Source: Datnioides undecimradiatus
Lineage: Eukaryota; Chordata; Actinopteri; Lobotiformes; Datnioididae
Reading direction: 5' to 3'
Length of the DNA stretch: 64,000 bases
Assembly: GCA_008933995.1 (NCBI GenBank)
Contig: WARS01000034.1
Span: forward strand, 1,751,501-1,815,500
Made by a program: the position numbers and the translations under genes. Within the stretch, counting starts at the first letter, position 1. Every line of letters starts with the position of its first letter. The notes below the pieces were generated by a model. The model was given only the letters and a program-made list of their open reading frames with translations. It did no database searches and was not told the DNA's origin. Below are positions 53,901 through 64,000 of this stretch, piece by piece.

Positions 53901-55122
53901 TTCTTATATTGCGTGGACACAAATGTACATTTATGTTTAAGTCATCGAGCACAAGTCCGGAGTTACAACGCAGTAGCAATGCTGTATGTGACCAAATCGA
54001 CTTTGCTCTGAGGATCAAACGCTAATGTGCATATAAACACAAAACATGAATATATAAAACTAGCTTGTTGGTTGCTTGCGCCAATCATACAGTATCTTGG
54101 TAGCTAGGAACCAAAATCAATTGCAATATATACGGACAGACATGTGCATCTGGTGTCAATATTCAAAACAGTATAGTTAACGAAAGGGGAAGATGCGTTT
54201 CCACAGTTTATAGGCTTAAGCACGGGGGATGCTTTTATTTCTGTAGGCAGGTCTTGTTACTTCCCGTTTACGTTGCTAGTGCTAGCTGAAGATGCGCTAC
54301 ATCCCCACATTCATCTTTAGTTACTAGCATTAGCTTTAAATTCTGTTTTAGCATATTTGATTGTTTATTGATAGATCATCGGTCACTATCCTGACATTGT
54401 GTGCTGTCGGTCCTCGGATATGTCATTGATACAGCTCAGCAAGGCATGGAGCACGGTCGGATGTTTTAAAACTGAACATGGAACTTTAGCTAACTAACTT
54501 CAGATACAGTGATGCGTTTACGTGTCGTTGCGAAAAACGGAAGTATCAATTGGAAATGTGCGTTGTTACCACTGAATGCAGTTGTTAAACTGGTAAATAA
54601 TGATGCACCAAACGTATAATTAGGGTTTTAATATAGTTGTGAAATTAATGATAGGCTGCTGATGTTAATATTAAAGCAAAAGTGTGAATCTTTTGTATTA
54701 TTGAAGATTATTCTAGTGGGGTTGGTTGGTCACTGATAAATGCAATGACAGGTAGAGGCCTAGATTGACCAGGACACTGCCAGTTAACACAAATAAAAAG
54801 ATGCTGTTGCTGTAGGTGTGGGCGGCTGAGACAGGCAAGTTTTACCGTCTCATCTAAAATCCTGTCTTTCTTTGTCCTCTATACTGCGTCATCCCGCTTC
54901 TAATAATGGTATTCCTGTCAGTGGGAGGAGGCAGCAGAGGAAAGCTTCTCACCAGTATTATAAAACATGTTTAAATCTGCCATCAATATGGTAAACAAAA
55001 GTGCTCTTTAAAGTCAAATAGATGCTCTAATGAAATTTCTGCTAATTCAGACTGATCCTAGCCCACGTAAGGGCACAGTCAGATGTGCATCTTGGTTTAA
55101 CAATACACATGTATTTTTCCAG
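53900..55122 (+). other. zranb3: zranb3 5' UTR intron (inferred)
   Basis: No recognisable element lies between the promoter region and the acceptor of the first coding exon. Confidence 0.45.
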
Positions 55123-55179
55123 CCTAAAATCAGAGCCGGCTGACTGAGCAAGGACTGAGAAACTGATGAGGACTTACTA

Positions 55180-55325
55180 ATGGAAATGGATGACAATGGC
55201 CCACAGACCTCTTGCTGTGGCACAAGATGGTCACAGCAACTGTCAGGCCTTCCTCACAAGCTCCTGCAGCGCCTGATGCCTTTCCAAAGGGAGGGAGTGG
55301 AGTTTGCCTTATCGAGGAATGGACG
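55180..55325 (+). CDS. zranb3: zranb3 coding exon 1
   Basis: The exon runs from a gtatttttccag acceptor (exon start 55123) to AATGGACG|GTAAGC. Coding starts at 55180 and gives residues 1-49, including the Q-motif-like LMPFQREG. Confidence 0.92.
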
Positions 55326-58300
55326 GTAAGCAGTGATGCCGCTCGCTCGCTGACGTCACAGCTTTAATGTTTGCTGTTTTATGTTTTTGTAAACTTTTTT
55401 TATGTTAAGAAATATCTTTGACATCAGAACAAGACTCAAATATCTGATCTGAATATAAAGGTCAGGTTGCATTCTGCAAAAAAGTAATAACATGAGAAAA
55501 TGAGTTGTCATCTAAATGAAGATAACTACAGATAAGTAGGTCTGTTGTTCAGTTTTCAGAGAATTTAAACCCTCCACTGGGTTTATGCCATCCTCTGTGC
55601 TGTGTGCAGCCTGACCTTCCATTCCACTTCCGCAGTGTGTAATTATTGATTTATTGCTATGAAGATGCTTTCTACTCAGATCTATTGTCTTTGCATGTCA
55701 CAGAAGAATACAAACAGCTTCTTCCGTCTTCAGACCGAATCCTCACAGCGGGGTCACCACCAGTTACGGGAAAAGGAAATGCATTTAGAAAATTGTTAAC
55801 TTAAAGTTCGACTGTGCTGCTTTTATTAAACGGAAGCATTGGATGTAATACACAATACTAAAGGCCAGTGGTTTAATAAAACAGCAGCAAAACCCCTGTT
55901 GTAACCCCTGTTGTTACAGTGTAATAACACAGCGTTTGTGAGACGAAGAATATGTTCAAACATGGTTGCAGAGCACATGATCGTTCTAAAAGGGTCTTCA
56001 TAATGGCTTTCGGTGAAAAACAGTGAACATCAACAGAACTTGGTCACTGATGTGTTTTGTTTTTTTATTCCCGATGATAAAACATCTGTTGTCCACAGCA
56101 AAACCTCATTTGGGCTGACAGAGGAGATCAGTAATATAGCACATTTTCTCTGTATTGCTGCACCAGTGTGTGATTTGGTCTAATAGGATGCCATGTTTAC
56201 GTAGATAATTTGCCTAATGGAGCTTTAAAATAGGCAGTCCCAAAACTCTGATTTCCAGCCCAGTTAAAATACGTTATAATGTCTTAAGAAGCGAGCAGAG
56301 AGTCAAGAGTATATGTGAATATATTCTATATTCAGAAGGTCAGATAGAGTCCAGGTTGCATCTTTTAAAACAATTACCAGTCCATGGGAAGTTTCTCAGT
56401 TGCCCTTAAGCCTGAGAGTGTATGGCTGTGTTGAGCATTAGCTGCAGGAGCGGGCCAGGACTTGCCCATTTCCTCCTGCCCGACCAGTCGATGTACGCTT
56501 GGGTTCTCGGGAAGGTCAGCACAGGGGGAGCCAATCTGAGCGCCGCTGCTGTGATGCGGAGCGGCCATATTGATTCAGGAACACTGGGAGGCACTGCTTT
56601 GTTACACGGGTGGGTCAGAAGTCAATTGGCTCTTGCTGCACTGTGTGGACAGTTACCTCAGTCAATTGGCATCAATGTGACAGTAAGAGCAGCGCGGGCA
56701 GTGCTTCTCTCAGGAGACGAGCAGAAGTGGCATTAGCACAAGATATTATAGGTAGAAGAAGAATGATGTTTGACTAGTTAGTTACTTTGCTTTTTCACAT
56801 AAATAGTTACATAAAATAAGGATATTCTGTCTGCCAGTGTCACACAAACACAGCGCCCGGCTGTCTCTTTAATCTTTCCAGTTGACTTTTAACATGAGGA
56901 CACTGTAAAAGGGTCTGCTACATGCAGGAGATGTGTTTGGCCTTGGAGGTAACGCACAGTTACTATTGGGCAATTAGCCAGTTAGCCAGGCATGCTAGCA
57001 CGTTGCTTAAATATTACTGCCATCCATCAGAATTAGAACCTGAAGCTATTTTAGAAAACGGCCTCCACAGTCTGGTTGCTGCATACGATAAAAGTACCGG
57101 TGCGCGCTAATACTGTGACTAAGAGGTTAAACTGTTTCATTTGACAGCTTTTTAAGCCCATTGTGCTGCACCCTCTCATCCACATATCCACAACTGTGCG
57201 CATTCACATGCAGACTGACAGTAAAGATGATTACAAGCTAAAAATGGTAATTTTATTGACAGTAATCTTGATCCTTCTATGTATTTCAGGCACCCTGCTG
57301 TTCTTTGTTTGTTCATTCAGTCTCCTTGAAAAGAGCCTTGAATTAAAGCAGCCGTGTTCTTTTTGTCACTGATACTCTGAGACTGAGACTCATTGTGAAA
57401 GAGGTAGAAATAGCAATACTTGTGCCTACAATAGCCCATTTAGACCAGAATGCATTGCAGCTGCAGACTTGTTGGATTCGACCAATTTTGGGAAATGTAT
57501 GATATTAGTACCTGAGGTGGAATCAGACGAGGGAGGCTGACAGACCAAAAAAATAAAATAAATGGCAGCCCTTCATTATAAAATAACTCCTGAAATGCAC
57601 TGAACATCAGAGATTGATGTCGGATATCTAACAGTGTGGGAGGACCCGTGGGTGGATTGTTCCTTTAAATCTCGCAGTCATTGTGTCTTTTCACATCCAG
57701 AGCATCGAGGGTAGCGAACCAAAACATCAAATGTTGCTGCAATTCAAATACTTATGGAGCCCGCTGCACCGCCGCTCTGTGTAGGAGGGCGAGTGAATTT
57801 TATGGATCCAGTTAGATGAGGGATAATGTGGGAAAGTTGTGGTACAGCGCGACAATAAAAACCCATGAGATGTGGTTGATTGTATTGTTTGGAAAGTTGG
57901 GCAGAAGTGTGCCATTTGAGTGCTGACATGTGTATATAATCAGCTACTGTAAAACAGAGAGGGCCCGTGTGTGAAATGCAGTACTCTGAGCGGGCCTATC
58001 CACGAACTGAACAAAAACATCAATTTGGTGTGAAAGTACATCCATTAAGACCTCTTGGTCACTTCCATTAAGGCGCTGACTGCGGCTTGTAGCCAGCCAC
58101 TGTACGTCCGCCCCGCTCTGATTTGTCCAAAATATTATTGTAAGTGACTAGCCGAGCTTTTATTGAATAAGGCCGGCTCTGCTGATGCGAGAGGAGATCA
58201 ATAAGCAGACTGTGTTGTCTCTCGCTGTGATGGTCAAATTACTCAGAGAGGTCCACTCCAGAGATGGAGTTTGTTCTCTGGGCACATACAAGTTGATGAA

Positions 58301-59870
58301 TTTACGCCACATTTGTACCGGCCTGTAAGTGTTGTTCATGGTATAGGGACTGTGCACAGACTGGCTCCATAAAATCATTTGGGCTATTCAGCAGTAACAT
58401 TGTTACAGTAGCAGGAGAACAATTTAGCTAGTTTCCAGATTCCCTTGAAAGTCTGTCCATAAGATAAATTAAGTACAGCCAACAGCTTTTAAGGGAGACT
58501 CTTAGCGCAGTATTAAGGCCGCTGCGAGCTTGGTTTCAAGTCTTGATTAATTGAACATGCGACAGTCGAACGTTAAGAGTTCAGCTTTTCTGTTTCACCA
58601 GGACTCTGTGGGTAATCAGACTGACGTGCAATCATCTTCAGATTGAGATCCTGTTTTAAAACTTTTCTAAATCCTGATTGGAGCCTGATTGGCCTGGGCA
58701 AATAATCAATAAGAGGAAATCACACTGGATCCTGTGTTTCCCATAATGCAACTCAGTAGTTTATTTTATTAGACCCTCCCTGACAAGTATTTGAATATAT
58801 TATAATTCAGTGCATCCAGTTTGTAACCACAGAGCCCAAGCTGATGACAGAAAAGCTCCTTTAAAGGACATCATGAAACAGTTTCCGCACACTGACTCCT
58901 TAAGACTAGTAAACCGACTCGACCTTCATGTGTAAAATCAGCGGCGCGGCCCTTTAATGCAGACAGAAAGCGCTGCGGCACACACATCAGTATGGAAGCT
59001 GGAGTTCAGCAGCTTTAATGCTCTGCTGCTCTGTCACTTACAGCGTTTGCTGATTTTTGGAAGTTTACAGTGCGGGGCTGATGCAACCAAATCCCACTGT
59101 CACCACTGTTGTTAAAACCAGCCTCCGTCAGCTGCGGGCCAGCGTTACATAATGTTAGCCCATCCTTATTCTTGCCTCAGCCAAAAATACCTTGACCCCT
59201 AGTTTGACGGCAGTAGTGTTTCACTTTATTGGCAGCTCATGGGCTGTCTGTGCGCCGGCCATAGTGAAAAATGTTCATTTAGTCTTCAGGCACTCCCTGA
59301 CAAAACAGATCACACGTATTCTGAGGAGGGACACTGGCTCTGGTATCATCTTAAAAACAAAGAAATGTTTCTCCTACACCTTCATCAACTTCCTCAGTTA
59401 CAGTATTTACTTTCTAAATCCAATTTCCTCCTAATTAAGCACGAAGCTTCCTATAGGTTTTAATGTAAGACGGTATTATATTATCGTATAATGAAGACAG
59501 CAGGAGCTACGTTCTGTTATACAGCGTGAAAAATGTAATTTAGCCACCATCAATTTCCTGTTGCCTTAATGGCCGACTTTCCACTATTTGGATCGCACCC
59601 ATCCGATGTAAAGCAGGGGTTTGTAGAGAAACAGTAGTATAGAGGCTACACGTGGTAAATAAAGTGTGCAGCCTGCTGGGTCAGTTTATGCATTACAGAG
59701 AAGAATGATGCTGGTGCGAAACACTATTAATGAGAATTATAACATAAATAAATGTATTAAATTACAGTTTAAAGAAGCTGACATCTTCAGAGTCAATGCA
59801 CCATTAGAGCCAAACGCAACATGCATTCATACATCTTTATGTACAATCTGTTTTAATGGATTAAAGGGAA

Positions 59871-59924
<54 letters not shown>

Positions 59925-60745
59925 CTACTGTCCACCAAGTGCATAAAGCCACAAAGTTTAGTTTTTCTATTTTAAGCAGCCTGAAAGAACAGAATTAACA
60001 GAGCTGTGTGATAGATTTGGGTGAGCAGATGCTTAAGTTGGGAAAGAAACTTGCGAGCAAAACACTAGTAGTGGATTGCCCCATATAGCTACAGTTTAAA
60101 CTTTCACTTTTAAAGTCACACGCATTATTGAATCCTCCTCCTCCGTCTCCTACAAGCAGAAAACCCCCTGAAACCTTTATCGCTACACGCTACCATGTTT
60201 TGATTTTAAGGTCGTTAAAGCAAAACTGCAATCTGAAGCCGTAACTGCATGTGTGATCCTGCTGGGTCCAAGCATGGCGTACTGTAGCACCCTTCGAGTC
60301 AGCCTTTTGTGCAGCATCCAACCCCTGAGCAGTTTTGTGCAGACACCGCGGCGCACTACACGTCCGGCCCTCAGAAGAGAACCTTAACAGGGCTGGAAGA
60401 TTGGGGTTAGACACGGGGCCACACAACACATCACTGTACAGAGGTCAAACCCATCAAATCATCGTAGCCAGCTTTGGGAGGCAGGGGAGCCCATTTCCTG
60501 ACACTTTGTGGCTTGTGGGTTTCAGAGATAACATTAGAAAGACGGGGCGACGGGGACCGTGCCGTTGTCAGGCAACAGCACTGCAGCATCCTCGCAGTCT
60601 CAAACCGTCAAGATGACACTCAGGTTATTTAAAGGAGGATGATTAATGTGTTGAGAAATGGCAAGCACCTGCCCCAGCCACACTCCCTCTCCAGTGTGTG
60701 AGTGTGGGTGTATGTGTGTGTGTGGGTGGGTGTATGCGCGAGCAC

Positions 60746-60797
<52 letters not shown>

Positions 60798-60914
60798 ACT
60801 TATATATATCGTGTATTTTTTTTCTTTTTGCATATCTTTTCTTTTGTGTGCATTTTGCCACACATACTGGCATGAGCATGTGTATGCGTGCATGCACGTT
60901 TGTGTGAGCGCTCC

Positions 60915-60967
<53 letters not shown>

Positions 60968-63900
60968 ATTGCGCTGACTGGGCCGGTGTGCTGGCAATTA
61001 GAAAAACCACCAGTGGCAAGGTGCACATTAATCATGTTCCTCAGCTGAAAGAGAGAAATGGGGCGGAGATGGGGGGAGGAAGTGGAGGAGGGGGAGGAGC
61101 GGGAGGAGGAGAAAGAATAATGAGAGACTGTGTCTGAGGTATTCAGGGCTGCTCTGTTGCACTGTTTGCTCTGACACGATGTTGGAAGCATTTATGAATA
61201 AGCAAGGTCATGACAATAGGCCCAAACCCAGTGGGCAGACGGAGGCAGAGGTTGATCTAGCTGCGCTTTTTCCGCGGGGACAACTTCAGCCGAGGAGTGT
61301 GTCGCGCTCACATTGTTCCTCTGTAACGTGTCGCGTACAGGGGGAACTGTTTGGCTGTTACGTGGATGCTAAAACGTTTAATATCAGAAGCGGCCAGACA
61401 GGTGAGCTCTTCTCAGAGCTGAAGGTTCAACTGCAGTCCAAACTTATTCTCTTTAAAGGAGAATCAGGATTTAAAGAGATAGAGTTCAACAAAAGGACTG
61501 TAAACATCATTGTTCATACTGTTCACCTAATTACTAGGCATTACACGGCTGCTTTAATTCATCTACTGATTATTATTTTTTGAATAATCCCATAAAAATG
61601 CCTGAAATCATTTCCAGTATCAATAAAGCTTACTGAAACAACGCAACTGTTTCTTTAACTGTTGTGTCCAAAAAAAAGAAGAAAAGGGAAAAATACCGAG
61701 CCGCAGATGTTTGGAAGATGCTCTGGTCTGTCTGTTCTGCAGCAGAGATCCATTTCAGTGCAGGCCACAGCAGCCACGCCATGTAAAACGCTCCCCCAAT
61801 ATTTAAACACACTCACCGCATTTTATAACACATCTTTCGACAGCAGCCATTTGGGAAATTAGACCGCGAAGCTGCTCCCGCTGCGAGCGAGCCCAACCGA
61901 AATTTCTGACACGCCGATTGTGGATTCTAAAATTAGTCAGGGGTGACCAATTAGGGGTTAAAACCAGGCTCCATCTCGCCATCAGACAGACAACGTGTTG
62001 AAGTGAGGACGCTGAGTTGCCGAACGCCGAACATCTGCAGCATCTGCGAGGTGTTAAAGCACAGACATAAAACATGCGAAGAGATGCTGAGCTCCGGAGT
62101 CGAAAAACCAAAAAGCACAGCGACGCAAATAACACATCTGCAGCGCGAACCCTAAAACAGCCAAACCGGACTAATTGGAGAAGTCATAGTTTAGTAATTA
62201 ACTGTCATCCTACTCCATAAATCAGGGTGATATTTAATGGAAGCCTGGGCTGCATGATGCCCTAAGATAGGTGGAAACAATTAAAGATGCTCCACTAGGC
62301 TGAACCTCAAGTACAAGTACAACAGGGCCTGTCGCACTTATTACGTAATCATTGTTTGAGCTGACTAGGATCATTACGACTGTTTGCAATCACAGACGTA
62401 CAGACGGCAGCAGACATATTTCTCCTGTCTTCATTCGCTACCTTTTGAGGTTCGATTGAAGCTGCTAACTACCACCATCTCGTCTTCTGCTGTGGTTTTA
62501 ATGGCAGCTGAGTGCAGACGTAGCACAACCAACTGTTCGTCTCAAGGCACTGCTAATATTGGCATTGTGTTAATGAATGGAAACGCACAATGCTGCGAAT
62601 TTTGTTCTGAAGCGCTGCATGTGGTATGTAGGACGTGAAACTGGCTGGAAATTATAGAGAGTGTATTTTTGCACTGCCATCAGCTGGTTCGGGTCTACCT
62701 GAGCACAACGTACCAGAGATATCAGGAGGCAAATACGGGAAAAGAAGAGTCCAGCTGTGTAGACGTTGCTGCTGTTGCAAGGGGTCTTATTATTATTATT
62801 ATTATCTTAGCTCTTATTAGGCCATAGCTTTTGAATTACAGTGGCATAAAATTAGACAAATGAATCATTAATTGCAATTGTTTGTTTGACAAGTCATTAT
62901 CAAGTGAAATTCCACGATAATGACAACTTGTGGTTCTCTTTGAGCTACGCGAACAGAGATAATTAAAAACAAATTGACAGTTTCTTGGAAAACTGTTATT
63001 ACTATCTTACTTCAGGAGTTGAACTGTGGCTTCTGCATCACCCGGCGTGATAATTATTCTCTGGCTGGGACTCGGATGAACCCAAACACGGTGAGAAGTC
63101 TCACGCTCTCTCTCAGCTGCATCAGACACAGACATATTCAATAGGAACAACAGCATAAATATTGAATAGCAACAACAGTCGTCTGAGCTGAGACAAAGTC
63201 CCAGTGCAGAGCTAAATGAGAAGTGACAGATTTGTAATGTGTCCAAGAGCAGCTGAGTCTCAGGTGACTTTGGGAGTGTTTTCTGTGGCCTGAAAGGTTT
63301 GAGAAGTCGGGTTGTGACAGGAGGGTTTCTATATGAACCTCAGACACGCCAGGGTTGTATAAAAGGGAGTCCTCTCTAATGAATGCCGTTGTTGTGCCCT
63401 TGTGCAAAGTCCTGAGGCTGCAGCGGCTGTTTGCTTCATATTTAAACTGTAAACTCTGTCTTTTTCTAGCAGCCGGGATTTTATTTTCTCCTGGTCAGCC
63501 CTGCTGAACACTTTCCCAGTCTTCAAACTCATCTGATAAAGTTTTCTCTCTGTTCTTTTGTTTTACAGATGTATGATTGCTGATGAGGTAAGCACACGCA
63601 ACGCTGGCTCAGGAAATCTATTTCCCCCCCCAAAAAAAAAATAAAAAATGAACCTGGGACTTCGCTGCATGCTTTCCAAATTAATTTGTCAGCCCTGTGC
63701 AGCACTCCCACGTGTCTAATCGGTTTTGACACAAGAATCATTCTGAGACCTTATTACTCTTGGGCCTCACATCAGCTCGGCCGTCATATGCAATTTACCG
63801 CAGAGTCGGTGCCCGATTGACTTGTTTTTCTCCCTCCCTCGCCGCGTGTTGATTTGCTCGGTCCAGATGGGTCTTGGGAAGACGGTGCAGGCCATCGCGG

Positions 63901-64000
63901 TGGCGTACGCCTTCAGGCAGGAGTGGCCCCTCCTGGTGGTGGTGCCCTCGTCCATGAGATACCCCTGGATCGAAGAGCTGGAGAGGTGGATCCCCGAGCT
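55180..64000 (+). CDS. zranb3: zranb3: annealing helicase/endonuclease ZRANB3, 5' part (join 55180-55325, 63569-63587, 63867-64000, continues)
   Basis: ZRANB3 is a nuclear SNF2-family ATPase that anneals and remodels stalled replication forks and is recruited by polyubiquitinated PCNA. Only the N-terminus is in the window. Residues 1-49 end LLQRLMPFQREGVEFALSRN, like human LLPFQKDGIIFALKRNGR. A 19-nt exon adds CMIADE. The third exon gives MGLGKTVQAIAVAYAFRQEW followed by PLLVVVPSSMRYPW and ERWIPEL, nearly the same as human. The Walker A lysine is about residue 60. The ATG at 55180 follows an in-frame TGA at 55156. The DEAH box, helicase C domain, PIP/APIM, NZF and HNH parts must lie beyond 64000. 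The identity is strong; the 5' UTR is uncertain. Confidence 0.95.
59876..59915. repeat. (TG)20 microsatellite
   Basis: An uninterrupted TG run followed by GA repeats. Confidence 0.95.
60751..60966. repeat. Paired (TG)23 and (TG)25 microsatellites
   Basis: Two uninterrupted TG arrays (60751-60796 and 60917-60966) flank a 120-bp T-rich and TG-interspersed spacer. Confidence 0.95.
63569..63587 (+). CDS. zranb3: zranb3 coding exon 2: 19-nt microexon
   Basis: It lies between cttttgttttacag and GATGAG|GTAAGC. It completes the Arg codon and adds CMIADE, exactly the residues found before MGLGKT in human ZRANB3 (CMVADE). Skipping it would break the frame. Confidence 0.9.
63867..64000 (+). CDS. zranb3: zranb3 coding exon 3 (runs off window)
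   Basis: It begins after gctcggtccag with MGLGKTVQAIAV (Walker A/motif I) and includes VVPSSMRYPW (motif Ia region). It is open to the last base. Confidence 0.95.
   Translation, partial: MGLGKTVQAIAVAYAFRQEWPLLVVVPSSMRYPWIEELERWIPE

Larger units (their letters stand above)
55326..63568 (+). other. zranb3: zranb3 coding intron 1 (8.2 kb)
   Basis: No gene or RNA was recognised. It holds long (TG)n arrays (59876-59915, 60751-60796 and 60917-60966), a purine-rich stretch (61050-61125) and a short ATT run (about 62786-62805). The long ORFs near 60.6-61.2 kb are dinucleotide-repeat artefacts. Confidence 0.65.

Noticed and set aside
56422..56736. 104-codon plus-strand ORF in the zranb3 intron
   Set aside because: No recognisable family was seen. 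The conserved ZRANB3 sequence joins 55325 directly to 63569 with no room for an extra exon.
60600..61191. Long ORFs on both strands (up to 182 codons)
   Set aside because: They are translations of (TG)n/(CA)n arrays with no family similarity, inside a zranb3 intron.

Overview
The window is vertebrate genomic DNA, most likely from a percomorph-type ray-finned fish. Short GT-AG exons are scattered through long introns, (CA/TG)n microsatellites are dense, and degenerate copies of interspersed repeats common in teleost genomes are present. Three protein-coding genes and one microRNA can be supported. Gene names come from recognising translated exons and joining them by splice site and codon phase. 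No search was run, and the species cannot be named.

Layout, left to right. Bases 1 to about 6,800 are intergenic, with repeat remnants only. rbm43 (minus strand, CDS 10237 to 7463, 3 exons, 534 aa) encodes a small RRM protein. r3hdm1 (minus strand, CDS 40484 to 11679) follows, with a 5' non-coding first exon near 53.4 kb. I could assemble 24 coding exons whose lengths sum to 3,333 nt, an intact 1,110-codon reading frame plus stop. Its R3H (R-x3-H) and SUZ domains lie in coding exons 5-9, followed by a long Gln/Pro/Ser-rich region and a C-terminal block shared with R3HDM2. The microRNA mir-128 (the mir-128-1 locus) lies in coding intron 16 on the same strand. At about 53.4-53.9 kb is a head-to-head promoter region shared with zranb3 (plus strand). 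The first three coding exons of zranb3 are visible, and the gene runs off the right edge within its SNF2 ATPase domain.

The head-to-head pair zranb3/r3hdm1 with intronic mir-128 matches the arrangement around human 2q21.3, so the R3H gene is called r3hdm1 rather than r3hdm2 or arpp21. rbm43 directly downstream of r3hdm1 is not the human arrangement.

No new genetic system was found. The points most worth a second look are: an apparent 1-nt frameshift in the last r3hdm1 exon, which replaces the conserved C-terminus; two microexons (18 nt in r3hdm1; 19 nt in zranb3, splitting the Walker A region); a GC-AG intron; a 179-nt intron with U20 at its start and a long TG/CG tract at its 3' splice site; a candidate alternative r3hdm1 promoter near 49.8 kb; and several intronic blocks that look like conserved non-coding elements. 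Intron 1 of r3hdm1 (about 12.9 kb) and intron 1 of zranb3 (8.2 kb) hold no recognisable genes.
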